64,000 nucleotides of DNA from Caballeronia sp. LZ062 (lineage in GTDB: Bacteria; Pseudomonadota; Gammaproteobacteria; Burkholderiales; Burkholderiaceae): positions 372,001 through 436,000 of the forward strand of contig NZ_JARTWB010000002.1 of assembly GCF_031450785.1 (NCBI RefSeq). Reading direction: 5' to 3'. Below, one piece after another: positions 43,466 through 52,108 of the stretch (the stretch's first letter is position 1; each line of letters begins with the position of its first letter). The notes under the pieces are model-generated. The model searched no databases. It saw only the letters and a list, made by a program, of their open reading frames with translations, and was not told the DNA's origin. Position numbers and translations under genes: made by a program.

Positions 43466-45418
43466 TTATTGAGCTCCATAGCCCACGGGTTTAGTAACGT
43501 TCGCGCGCATGAGATCGGCGTTGACGGAGACCACATAGACCGGCGCTTCGGTCAGCTTGAGCGCCACGCGGCCGTCGCTATACGGCAGCGTCGATGCGTT
43601 GCCCATCATGTCGAACACCGTCACCGTTCCCGACTTACCCGGCACATCGACAGCGAGGCTGTAGTTCACCGCATGCGACGCGTCGAAGCCGTTCGCGCCA
43701 GGCCACGACGCGTTGCTGTGCGTCCAAAGCGCCGTGACCACCTTGCCGCCATTCAGACGCTGAAATGCGTACGCATAGACGCCCTTGGGCATGCCGTTGA
43801 GATAGCCGAGCGTGGTCGTACCGTCGACGATGCGCGTCATCGCGGCCACGGCCATCGCGGCGGGCTTCGGGCTGATGTCCTTCTGGCCGTAGCCGCCTTG
43901 CGCGTTGACGAGATCGAAGAACACGCCGTAGCCCACTTCGGGCGGATCGGCGGCATAGAAAACGAAGCTCACGTCCGCGCCTTCGCCGAGCAGCATCAGA
44001 TGCGTGCGTGCGGCCACCGCGCCTTGCGCGTACAGCACGTTCCAGTTCGGCGTATCGGCGCCGTACTTGCTGCCGATGTCGTAGCTCACGCCCGTTTCCG
44101 TGACGAAGAGCTTCGCGCCCGGCTTCACGACTTCGCTCATCGTGCGGCGCAGTTCGCGCATGGCGGCGGGCATCGCTTTGGCGGCGGTCGCCGCGTTCGC
44201 ATCGAAACGTTCTGGCGGATGCGACGGCGACGTGCCCACGTCGTAATAGCCGTGCGCGCTCACGCCGTCCAGATACTTGCCGATGCCGAGCGGCGCGAGA
44301 CGCTTCAGCCATGCCGCATTCGACGCGAGGTTCGAGAGCGTCAGACCCATCACGACCCCGTTGGGATCGCCCGCATGAATGGCTTCGTGCGTGGCCTTGT
44401 ACATGGCCACGAGATTGGCGTCCGAGTCGCGCCAGGGCAGGCCGCCTTCATAGTCCGGCTCCCACGTCACCTGATAGTAGTTGCGTGACTGTCGAGGAAA
44501 CCAGCGCTTCAGCACCGCGTTCGATTCCTCGCCGACGCGCTTCATGTAGTGGCGGTACGCATCGAGCGACGTGGGCGCGTAGCTGTGCGTGGTCTGCTTC
44601 GTGGGGCTCGCCCATGCGGGAATACCGTCGAGCTGAATAAGGCGCAGCAGGTCGCCGGGCTTGAAGAAGGGCGCGAGATTATCCTTCGATGCGTCGAAGG
44701 TGTTCGGCCCTTTCTCTTCGGTCATATACCAGTTGCGGTTGTCGTTGACCCACGTGAGGCCGAGGTTGGGATAGAGCGGCCGATAGCCGTCGCCCGAGCA
44801 GCAACCTTCGCCCGGCTTCAGATACGCGGCGCCCTGCCCGCCGAAGCGATGCTCGTCCGGATGCGCGAAGGTCACGGCGGCCAGCGCCGGCGACACATCG
44901 GGCAGCACGCCGAACGTGGCGATGCCGGCCGGCCGCGTGCCGCGCATCGGCAATGCGCGCTTGCCCGATTCGAGCGATGCGCTCACCGCGAAGTAGCCCG
45001 CCGCTTGAGATCTGCACGTGAGCGAGACCGTCGCCGGTCTCGCATCGACGGCGAAGCGGCCGCTTGCCTTGACCGTGTTCCACGCGTCGCGGATCTGCCA
45101 GTTCACCGTGTCGGCGGAGGCTGCGCGCGTCGTGATCGCGATGCGCAGCGGCGCGTTCAGCGCGAACATGCGCGTGCCGTCGCTGCCGGGCGTATCGGCT
45201 TCGATCGCCGCGCTGGCGCTGCTGCCTGCCGAGGCACTGACGGGCGGTGAGGGCGGCTCGCACCGAAGCGGAGGCGTATCCGACGCCGTGCGCTGGACGA
45301 CCGCCGCAGGCGTGTTCTGCGCCGCGGCTTCGTCGGACGCAGCCTTGTCGCAGCCGGTGATGCACAGAAGCGCGGCGCTCGCGATTGCGAGGCGATGCAT
45401 GGGCGGATATGGGTTCAT
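43466..45418 (-). CDS. Secreted lipoprotein with glycoside-hydrolase (PslG/GH39-like) fold
   Basis: The product is about 650 residues. It has a lipoprotein signal ending LLCITGC (Cys in MHRLAIA numbering near 17), an Ala/Ser/Pro linker, a domain of about 130 residues and a TIM-barrel-like domain. The motif VTWEPDYEGG holds a candidate acid/base Glu and LFVTETGVSYD the candidate nucleophile, as in clan A glycosidases such as PslG. A C-terminal beta domain follows. It may trim or release the neighbouring exopolysaccharide. ATG 45418 is used; ATG 45400 (MHRLAI) places the signal closer to the start. The enzyme's substrate is unknown. Confidence 0.8.
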   Translation of the reverse strand: MNPYPPMHRLAIASAALLCITGCDKAASDEAAAQNTPAAVVQRTASDTPPLRCEPPSPPVSASAGSSASAAIEADTPGSDGTRMFALNAPLRIAITTRAASADTVNWQIRDAWNTVKASGRFAVDARPATVSLTCRSQAAGYFAVSASLESGKRALPMRGTRPAGIATFGVLPDVSPALAAVTFAHPDEHRFGGQGAAYLKPGEGCCSGDGYRPLYPNLGLTWVNDNRNWYMTEEKGPNTFDASKDNLAPFFKPGDLLRLIQLDGIPAWASPTKQTTHSYAPTSLDAYRHYMKRVGEESNAVLKRWFPRQSRNYYQVTWEPDYEGGLPWRDSDANLVAMYKATHEAIHAGDPNGVVMGLTLSNLASNAAWLKRLAPLGIGKYLDGVSAHGYYDVGTSPSHPPERFDANAATAAKAMPAAMRELRRTMSEVVKPGAKLFVTETGVSYDIGSKYGADTPNWNVLYAQGAVAARTHLMLLGEGADVSFVFYAADPPEVGYGVFFDLVNAQGGYGQKDISPKPAAMAVAAMTRIVDGTTTLGYLNGMPKGVYAYAFQRLNGGKVVTALWTHSNASWPGANGFDASHAVNYSLAVDVPGKSGTVTVFDMMGNASTLPYSDGRVALKLTEAPVYVVSVNADLMRANVTKPVGYGAQ

Positions 45419-46299
45419 CGTACGAACGTTCGGGCAAATGAGCGGCTTGCGGCCGGGAGATCGCGCAACGATGGCCTCCCGACTGCCGCGCGACCGTGCG
45501 CGCGCGCACGCGTAAGTGTCGTTCGTCGGAAGAATACGGAACCGCGAACGCACGTCTGTGCCTTTCGCGTGCGACCACATATCAGAAGTGAAACAGGACG
45601 TGCCGCGACCCCGTTGCTTCGCATTGCGCCGTGTCGGAAAACCTGACCGACGGTTTCTCGAACGGCAGGCGGACTTTCTGGGCATTTCGATAACGTGCGT
45701 ATCCATCCGACAAACTATCCGCTTTCGCCCGACGATTTGAAGTGCGCGTTAGGTGTTCGTCAGCTATTTAATTCTTTTGCCGTGCGCCGCCGCAAACAAC
45801 TAGCCGTTGGCGGAAACAGCCGCCCGCCGAGACCCGTGCGCGCGCCGCTTTGGGGCTTCCGCTGTGTTTTGCGCCGCAGCATGAGACGGCCATTCCCGCG
45901 CGACGATTATGTCGTTCGATAATTAATCCACGGATATTTTAACGAGTGAGCTTTTTTCATTATGTCCGTTTATTTAGAGCGGTCCGGAATTAATCTGGCG
46001 CTTCCGAAGGTTTATTAAATGCACGGTGATACAGACGCATTCCAATCTCGGAACGCCGCGATGGCATAAACACGGATTTGCCGCTTCGAGCGATACATCG
46101 TCAGCCTGTCATACTGCCTGATGTTTCATCGATGAATCAGTTTCGCTGCCAGATTTGACCGCGCATACCCCGTGAGGCCGCACACGACCGCCCGGTGAGG
46201 CTTTCGGGGCGCGTGGGTGGCGCATCGCACAGAGCGGTATTTGCGCTCTATCCAACAATCGTGTAACCGTTTGTATGATGAATCTGGAATTCTTTTCCG

Positions 46300-46337
46300 C
46301 TCTCGATTTGAATGAAACGGTCATCTGGATTCGAGAG
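46300..46337 (+). promoter_or_regulatory. Inverted repeat that could mask a ribosome binding site
   Basis: CTCTCGA (46300-46306) and TCGAGAG (46331-46337) are perfect 7-base arms with a 24-base loop. The right arm overlaps the AGAGGGG ribosome binding site of the leader frame at 46347, so folding would hide it. This is only a pattern-level observation. Confidence 0.3.
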
Positions 46338-46346
46338 GGGTTATCA

Positions 46347-46412
46347 ATGTGCGCTCACCCTCATATCGGGACAGGTTTTGTCGTTCAGGCGCGAAAATCA
46401 GCCCACAAATAA
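46347..46412 (+). CDS. Candidate 21-residue leader peptide
   Basis: An ATG with AGAGGGG six bases ahead opens a 21-codon frame (MCAHPHIGTG start, ending in SAHK) that stops at TAA 46410-46412, 158 bases before the second AraC-family regulator. The ribosome binding site is one of the best in this region. No family is recognisable; it may be a regulatory leader, or translation may not occur. Confidence 0.3.
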   Translation: MCAHPHIGTGFVVQARKSAHK

Positions 46413-46570
46413 ACTTTGTCTGCTTATTATTCACACCAGCGGACCGATTCCGCCAGACTCTCGTTCCCATCGGTCACGGCAACCCGGCGAAGTTCGGGAA
46501 ACGCCTTGATGCAACGCAATGGCCGAGTAACTCTTCCGCACCCTGGAAACAAAAGCTGCAGAGGATGACC

Positions 46571-47584
46571 ATGCCTTACGCCACTCTCGAACCCGTTGTC
46601 ATGGGTTGGACGCCTCCCTCGCCACGACCGTCGCAGGTCGAGGTGAAACGCATCGCGATTCTGCTGTTCGACGGATTCTCGCTTCTGGGCGCGGGAATCG
46701 TCGCCGAGGTCTTTCACATGGCGAACGAACTGTCGTCGTTGAAGACGCGCGCCGAATGCACCTACGACGTGCGCTTTCTGTCGGTCGAAGGCGGCAACGT
46801 GGCTTGCGCCTCGTCGGTACGCGTCTCGACTGACGGACTCGACGCGCGCCACTACGGCGGCTTCGACGCGCTGTTCGTCGCGGGCGGCCGCGGCGCCGAA
46901 GAAGCGGCGAAGGACGAGCGCATCGTCGAATGGGTGCGCCGCATGAACACGAAGACCACGGTCGTGAAGGCGATCTCCGAGGGCCGCAAGGTGCTGGAGG
47001 CAGCGGGCATCGGGTGCGCAGGCAACGCTGGCGGCGAAGCGCAGGCGCGTTACGGCAACGCGATGATCCAGCTCGTGCGCGACGATCAGTCCGCCGACGG
47101 CGGCGACCGCTACGAGTCGATGAAAGGCGCGCTCATGATCGTGAAGCGCGATCTCGGCCTCGACGTATCGCGCAGTGTCGCCGAACGTCTGATGCCGGGG
47201 TCGGCCGCGAAGCTCGTGTCGATTCTCGGCGACAGCGGCGCTGCATCCGCAGGCGACAAGATTCGCGCGGCGGCGCGCTGGCTGCAGGACAACTGCGAGC
47301 GGCCCATCTCCGTGGTCGATGCCGCGCAGGTCGCCGCGATGAGCGAGCGCAACTTCCTGCGCCGCTTCAAGATCGAGATGGGCATCACGCCATCGGATTA
47401 CTTGCTTCAGGCACGCCTTGCCGTGACGTGCGCGCTGCTCACCGACTCTGAACTGCCGGTGGACAAGATCGCGCGCCGCAGCGGCATGGGCAACGGCGAC
47501 CGGCTCGCCAAGATTTTCCGCAAGCGTCTCCTGATTTCGCCGACCGAATACCGGATGCAGAGCCGGCGCGAAGCCAACGGCTAA
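46571..47584 (+). CDS. AraC-family regulator with DJ-1/PfpI-like N-terminal domain (copy 2)
   Basis: The 337-residue protein is a paralog of the one at 40451: DJ-1/PfpI-like domain (RIAILLFDGFSLLGAG, DALFVAGGRGA, KAISEGRKVLEAAG) and C-terminal AraC helices (AAMSERNFLRRFKIEMG, PVDKIARRSG). The DJ-1 nucleophile cysteine is replaced here too (ISEGR). The ATG at 46571 is preferred over 46565 because AGAGG lies six bases ahead of it. It stands 194 bases upstream of manC on the same strand, so it is a good candidate activator of the exopolysaccharide operon. Confidence 0.9.
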   Translation: MPYATLEPVVMGWTPPSPRPSQVEVKRIAILLFDGFSLLGAGIVAEVFHMANELSSLKTRAECTYDVRFLSVEGGNVACASSVRVSTDGLDARHYGGFDALFVAGGRGAEEAAKDERIVEWVRRMNTKTTVVKAISEGRKVLEAAGIGCAGNAGGEAQARYGNAMIQLVRDDQSADGGDRYESMKGALMIVKRDLGLDVSRSVAERLMPGSAAKLVSILGDSGAASAGDKIRAAARWLQDNCERPISVVDAAQVAAMSERNFLRRFKIEMGITPSDYLLQARLAVTCALLTDSELPVDKIARRSGMGNGDRLAKIFRKRLLISPTEYRMQSRREANG

Positions 47585-47684
47585 GCGCGGCACGGCATGG
47601 CAGGAGACAGAAGGTCGAAGGTCACAAGAATGCGCGCCGCCCTATGTGGGATAGCGGACAGGGATGGCGCAAAGCGTCGAACAT

Positions 47685-47714
47685 TTGGCCGGACCATCTT
47701 GGTCCGCGGCCCAA
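47685..47714 (+). promoter_or_regulatory. Leader hairpin ahead of manC
   Basis: GGACC (47691-47695) and GGTCC (47701-47705) with an ATCTT loop form a perfect inner stem, extended outward imperfectly by TTGGCC and GGCCCAA (47685-47690, 47708-47714). It lies in the 194-base gap before manC and could be an untranslated-leader structure, a regulator site, or the terminator of the AraC-family gene. Confidence 0.35.
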
Positions 47715-47778
47715 TCATTCTCGGGCGGCAACTGGCAGACAGCGCCGCGCACACGAACATGCAGGCAGGAGTCCTACG

Positions 47779-49308
47779 ATGAGCAATGAGGCACGCACGG
47801 AAGGTGAGGTGATGGTGGGCGGGAGCGAAGTGGAGGCGGGTTCGGCGATGACGGCCGGGCCGTGCCGCCGGCTCGTGCCGGTCATTCTCGCCGGCGGCTC
47901 GGGCACGCGCCTGTGGCCGATGTCCCGTGAACAGTTTCCCAAGCAGTTGATCGGCATTGTCGGCCGCGACTCGCTTTTGCAGGCCACGGTTTCACGCATG
48001 AAAGGCTTCAAGGGCGGCTTCGATGTCAGCGCCGAGCCGATCATCGTATGCGGCGAAGAACACCGCTTCACGACGGAAGAGCAGACGCGCGAAAGCGGCG
48101 TCACCGCGCAGATCATCGTCGAGCCCGCGCGCCGCGATACCGCGCCCGCGCTCACGCTCGCCGCGCTCGCCGCATGCAAGGACGGCCGCGACGCGATCAT
48201 GGTGGCGATGCCCGCCGACCATTCGATCGCGGATATCCCGGCGCTGCATCGCGCGATCGAGATCGCGGCAGGTTACGCGGAGCGCGGCATGATCGCGACG
48301 CTCGGTATTCCGCCGACGCGCCCCGACACCGGCTTCGGCTATATCCGCCTGGGCGATGCGCTGGAAAACGGCGCGCACGAGATCGAGCGCTTCGTCGAGA
48401 AGCCGGCCGCCGAAGTCGCCGCGCAATACGTCGCGGCAGGCACGTACTGGTGGAACAGCGGCATCTTCGTCGTGCGCGCGAGCGTGTGGCTCACTGCGCT
48501 GAAAACGCTCAACGCCGACATGCACGCGGCCTGCTGCGCGGCGCTCGGCGAAGGCAAGGACGACGGCAAGTTCTTCCGTCCGGATGCAAGCGAGTTCGGT
48601 CGCGCGCCGTCCGATTCGATCGACTACGCGGTGATGGAACACATCGGCACGTCGAACGCGCCGTGCCAGGGCGTCGTGGTGCCGCTCGTCGCGGGCTGGT
48701 CGGATCTCGGCTCGTGGGACGCCGTGTGGGACGCGATGGACAAGGACGACTCGGGCAACGTGGCGAGCGGCCGCGTGGTGTTCGAAGGCGCGACCTCCAG
48801 CTATGCGCGCTCGGAAGGCGGACGACTCGTCGCGTGCGTGGGCACGACCAACATCATCGTCGTGGAAACGGATGACGCGGTGCTCGTCGCGGACCGTTCG
48901 CGCGTGCAGGACATCAAGGGTCTCGTCGCTCGCATCCGCGAGCAGCATGCGCCCGAAGCGGACACGCATCGAAAGGTGCGCCGCCCGTGGGGTTTCTACG
49001 ATTCCATCGAGCATGGCGACCGCTTCCAGGTGAAGCGCATCGTCGTGGCGCCGGGCGCGCGTCTGTCGCTGCAAATGCATCATCACCGCGCGGAACACTG
49101 GATCGTCGTGTGCGGCACGGCGCTCGTCACGCGCGGCGAAGAAGAGTTCCTGTTGAGCGAGAACGAATCCACGTTCATTCCGCTCGGCGTGCGGCATCGT
49201 CTGGAAAACCCGGGCAAGGTGCCGCTCGAAATGATCGAAGTGCAGTCGGGCAGCTATCTCGGCGAGGACGACATCGTGCGTTTCGACGACAAGTACGGCC
49301 GCAACTGA
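47779..49308 (+). CDS. manC: Bifunctional mannose-1-phosphate guanylyltransferase / mannose-6-phosphate isomerase
   Basis: This cytoplasmic enzyme makes GDP-mannose. The 509-residue type II protein has a nucleotidyltransferase domain (AGGSGTRLWPMSREQFPKQL near 39-58, then FVEKP) and a C-terminal cupin isomerase domain (LQMHHHRAEHW, then RLENPGK). It corresponds to BceA of cepacian clusters and supplies gmd and fcl downstream. ATG 47779 has CAGGAG eight bases ahead and leaves an N-terminal extension of about 30 residues before the first conserved strand. It is the first gene of the exopolysaccharide operon. Confidence 0.96.
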   Translation: MSNEARTEGEVMVGGSEVEAGSAMTAGPCRRLVPVILAGGSGTRLWPMSREQFPKQLIGIVGRDSLLQATVSRMKGFKGGFDVSAEPIIVCGEEHRFTTEEQTRESGVTAQIIVEPARRDTAPALTLAALAACKDGRDAIMVAMPADHSIADIPALHRAIEIAAGYAERGMIATLGIPPTRPDTGFGYIRLGDALENGAHEIERFVEKPAAEVAAQYVAAGTYWWNSGIFVVRASVWLTALKTLNADMHAACCAALGEGKDDGKFFRPDASEFGRAPSDSIDYAVMEHIGTSNAPCQGVVVPLVAGWSDLGSWDAVWDAMDKDDSGNVASGRVVFEGATSSYARSEGGRLVACVGTTNIIVVETDDAVLVADRSRVQDIKGLVARIREQHAPEADTHRKVRRPWGFYDSIEHGDRFQVKRIVVAPGARLSLQMHHHRAEHWIVVCGTALVTRGEEEFLLSENESTFIPLGVRHRLENPGKVPLEMIEVQSGSYLGEDDIVRFDDKYGRN

Positions 49309-49427
49309 GTAGCGCTTCGGGGGCAGTGAGACAGCTTTCTTGCAACGGCAGGCAACACACCAAGACCGGCATGCGAGGAGGAGACAAACGTAGTCCGTTA
49401 GCAAGTTGAATCGTTCGGGGAAGAGAC

Positions 49428-50807
49428 ATGCGCGATTTACAAGGGTTGCTCGCGCGCCTGTTCGACGTCGCCATGATCGTCGGCGGCGCGGCGGTGGCGT
49501 CGCAGATCAGGTTCGAGTACATAGAGGCACATGCGTATTCGGCAGCGTTCGTCGCGTTCGCGGCGGCGTTCTCGCTTGCGCTTTTTCCCGGCTTCGGGGT
49601 CTATGAGTCATGGCGCGGCCGCAGCAAGGTCATGCTCGCCTGCCAGGTGTCGCTCGGCTGGCTGGTGGTGCAGGGCTGCGCGCTCGCGCTCATGTTCTCG
49701 CTGCATCGCCTGGATTACGTGTCGCGCCTCTGGTTCGCTTATTGGACGGCAGTGTCGGGCGGCCTCATGATCGCGGGCCGTCTCGTCATGCACGTAGTGC
49801 TGGCGCGTATGCGCAATGCGGGCATGAACCTGCATCAGGTGGCCATCGTCGGTTGCGGCAGGCATTGCAACTCGATCGTGAAGAAGCTGGAGCGCGCGAA
49901 GAACTCGGGCTTCCGTGCAAGCGCGGCGCTGAACGTGGCGCCGGAAGCGGGGCGGCTCAACACGCGCGTTCCGGTGTACGAAGACCACGACGCGTTCGTG
50001 AACTTCGTGCGTACGCAGAACGTGCATGAGGTGTGGCTCGCGTTGCCGCTGTCGGAAGAGCGCACCATCCTGCGCTTCGTGAACGAGTTCCGCGACGATC
50101 TCGTCAACGTGCGCTTCATTCCAGACGTGCGCAGCCTCGCGCTCTTCGAAGCGGGCGTGACCGATCTGCTCGGCGAAACGGCCATCAATCTCGTGGCCTC
50201 GCCGCTGTCGCAAAGCGCGCTGTTGCAGAAGGAAATCTTCGACCGTCTGTTCGCACTGCTTGCGATCATCGCCGTGTCGCCGTTGCTGATCGCAATTGCC
50301 ATTGCAATCAAGCTCACGTCGCGCGGGCCGGTGCTCTTCAAGCAACGTCGCAAGGGTGCGGATGGCCGCGTCTTCAAGATCTACAAGTTCCGTTCCATGC
50401 GTGTGCATACGGAACAGGCCGGCGTGCTTCGCCAGGCCACGCGCAACGACCCGCGCGTGACCCGTGTCGGAGCATTCCTGCGCCGTACCAGCCTCGATGA
50501 GCTGCCGCAGTTCTTCAACGTTCTGCTCGGCGACATGTCGGTCGTGGGTCCGCGTCCGCACGCACTGGAACATGACGACCTGTATCAAAAGGTCGTGTCG
50601 GGGTATATCCATCGTTACCGGATCAAGCCGGGCATTACCGGCTGGGCCCAGGTCAACGGCTTTCGCGGGGAAACTGATCTGATTGAAAAAATGGAAGGAC
50701 GCGTCGCTCACGATTTGTACTACCTCGGTAACTGGTCGTTCGGACTCGATATGAGAATCATCGCCGCTACGATCTTCAAGGGACTACGCCACACCAACGC
50801 ATATTGA
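49428..50807 (+). CDS. bceB: Undecaprenyl-phosphate glucose phosphotransferase (WcaJ/BceB-like)
   Basis: Inner-membrane initiating enzyme that moves glucose-1-phosphate from UDP-glucose to undecaprenyl phosphate. The 459-residue protein has N-terminal membrane helices, a nucleotide-binding-like central domain ([12 protein letters not shown] near 140) and the C-terminal bacterial sugar transferase domain: [35 protein letters not shown] and [12 protein letters not shown]. It identifies glucose as the likely reducing-end sugar. The symbol is by analogy with cepacian loci. It is 119 bases after manC; the wza start follows its stop by 17 bases. Confidence 0.93.
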   Translation: MRDLQGLLARLFDVAMIVGGAAVASQIRFEYIEAHAYSAAFVAFAAAFSLALFPGFGVYESWRGRSKVMLACQVSLGWLVVQGCALALMFSLHRLDYVSRLWFAYWTAVSGGLMIAGRLVMHVVLARMRNAGMNLHQVAIVGCGRHCNSIVKKLERAKNSGFRASAALNVAPEAGRLNTRVPVYEDHDAFVNFVRTQNVHEVWLALPLSEERTILRFVNEFRDDLVNVRFIPDVRSLALFEAGVTDLLGETAINLVASPLSQSALLQKEIFDRLFALLAIIAVSPLLIAIAIAIKLTSRGPVLFKQRRKGADGRVFKIYKFRSMRVHTEQAGVLRQATRNDPRVTRVGAFLRRTSLDELPQFFNVLLGDMSVVGPRPHALEHDDLYQKVVSGYIHRYRIKPGITGWAQVNGFRGETDLIEKMEGRVAHDLYYLGNWSFGLDMRIIAATIFKGLRHTNAY

Positions 50808-50824
50808 TGCAGGGGACGACCATC

Positions 50825-52012
50825 ATGCACAACCAACAACAACCGGGCACCACAACCATGGCCGCCAATACGAACGTGTCGGGTGTCTTCCGGCTCTCGA
50901 GCCTGGCAGCGGCCGCTTCACTCTGCGTCATCTTCGCGGGCTGCGCGCTCGCGCCGGGCATGCACATGGACAAGCCGGCGGCGCTCGCCGAAACGTCCAA
51001 CGACCAGGGCGAAACGACCTCGGCCGTGAACATTCCGATCACGCCGATCGATCTCTCGCTCGTGCGCAAGATGAAGGCCGCGCAGCCGACCACCTCGGTC
51101 GATCCGAACGCGAGCCTCTACGGCAAGGCGCGTGCGTACACGCTCGGGCCGGGCGACGTGCTGCAGATCACCGTGTGGGACCACCCGGAACTCGTGGCCG
51201 CGGTCGGCCAGCCGCCGCAGCAGACGCGTCCCGCGGATGCCGCGCCCGGCTTCGTGGTCGATGCCGACGGCAACCTGCAATTCCCGTACGTCAACCGCGC
51301 GATCCATGTCGCGGGAAAGACCGAATCGCAAGTGCAGCGCGAGCTGTATAACGAGTTGTCCAAAGTATTCGTGAAGCCGCAGCTGACGGTGCGCGTCGCA
51401 TCGTTCCGTGCGCAACAGGTCTACATCGATGGCGAAGTGCGCACGCCCGGCTCGCAGCAGATCAACGACATTCCGATGACGCTGACGGAAGCCATCGGCC
51501 GTGCGGGCGGTTTCGCACCAACGGCGGATCAAAGTCGTGTCACGCTTATCCGTGATGGTGTGACGTATCACATCAACATCGCCGGGATGACCGCGAAGGG
51601 CCGCAACCCGGCGGACATCCTGTTGAAGGGCGGCGATGCACTGCGCATCGATTCGCGCGAAGACAACGGCGTGTACGTGATGGGCGAAGTGACGAAGCCG
51701 GCAACGGTGATCCCGATGCGCAACGGCAAGCTGACGCTGTCGGACGCGATTTCGCAAGCCGGCAGCTTCAACGCCGAGACGTCGGATCCGAAGGAGCTGT
51801 ACGTGATTCGTAACGGCCAGACGGACAACCCCGAGGTGTACAAGCTCGATGCGCGTTCCCCGGTGTCCATGCTGCTTGCGAACAGCTTCGAGCTGCAGCC
51901 GAAGGACGTGGTCTACGTGGACAACAACGGGCTCGTCCGCTTCAGCCGTGTCCTGAACCTGCTGTTGCCGGCGATCAACGCCGGTCTGACGGCAGCGGTC
52001 ATCACGAAGTAA
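50825..52012 (+). CDS. wza: Outer-membrane polysaccharide export lipoprotein Wza
   Basis: The 395-residue lipoprotein forms the outer-membrane channel for exopolysaccharide. The signal peptide ends at VIFAGC, a lipobox (Cys about 40 residues in), and the mature part has the polysaccharide-export motif TLGPGDVLQITVWDHPEL and repeated SLBB-type segments (YIDGEVRTPGSQ, VYVMGEVTKPATV). The ATG at 50825 is chosen because AGGGGA lies eight bases ahead; ATG 50807 overlaps the previous stop and ATG 50858 is a possible shorter start. A strong hairpin follows before wzc. Confidence 0.95.
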   Translation: MHNQQQPGTTTMAANTNVSGVFRLSSLAAAASLCVIFAGCALAPGMHMDKPAALAETSNDQGETTSAVNIPITPIDLSLVRKMKAAQPTTSVDPNASLYGKARAYTLGPGDVLQITVWDHPELVAAVGQPPQQTRPADAAPGFVVDADGNLQFPYVNRAIHVAGKTESQVQRELYNELSKVFVKPQLTVRVASFRAQQVYIDGEVRTPGSQQINDIPMTLTEAIGRAGGFAPTADQSRVTLIRDGVTYHINIAGMTAKGRNPADILLKGGDALRIDSREDNGVYVMGEVTKPATVIPMRNGKLTLSDAISQAGSFNAETSDPKELYVIRNGQTDNPEVYKLDARSPVSMLLANSFELQPKDVVYVDNNGLVRFSRVLNLLLPAINAGLTAAVITK

Positions 52013-52046
52013 AAGTAACAGCAAGTCTTCGATTCTTGCAGTATGA

Positions 52047-52068
52047 CCGGCGCGCAGGGGCGCGCCGG
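52047..52068 (+). terminator. Intercistronic hairpin between wza and wzc
   Basis: Nine-base perfect arms (52047-52055 and 52060-52068) enclose the tetraloop AGGG, 34 bases after the wza stop. No T-tract follows, so partial termination, message stabilisation or 3'-end protection are all possible. Confidence 0.45.
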
Positions 52069-52108
52069 AGACCTTGTGCGACATTCAAAGAAATAAGCGA
52101 GCGAGACC

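Larger units (their letters stand above)
45419..46570. other. Long AT-rich intergenic region between divergent genes
   Basis: This 1152-base stretch separates the lipoprotein and the second AraC-family regulator. A sampled line (45901-45960) has 21 G or C in 60, far below the neighbours. It holds no obvious protein gene apart from a 21-codon leader frame (listed). The direct repeat ATCTGGAATTC at 46282 and ATCTGGATTC at 46323, 41 bases apart, sits just upstream of that leader. It is probably a control hub for the exopolysaccharide genes. Confidence 0.6.

Noticed and set aside
47720..47740. A sequence resembling the ops/JUMPstart element (GGCGGCAAC) ahead of manC
   Set aside because: Only the GGCGG core matches the consensus; no RfaH-type context could be seen.
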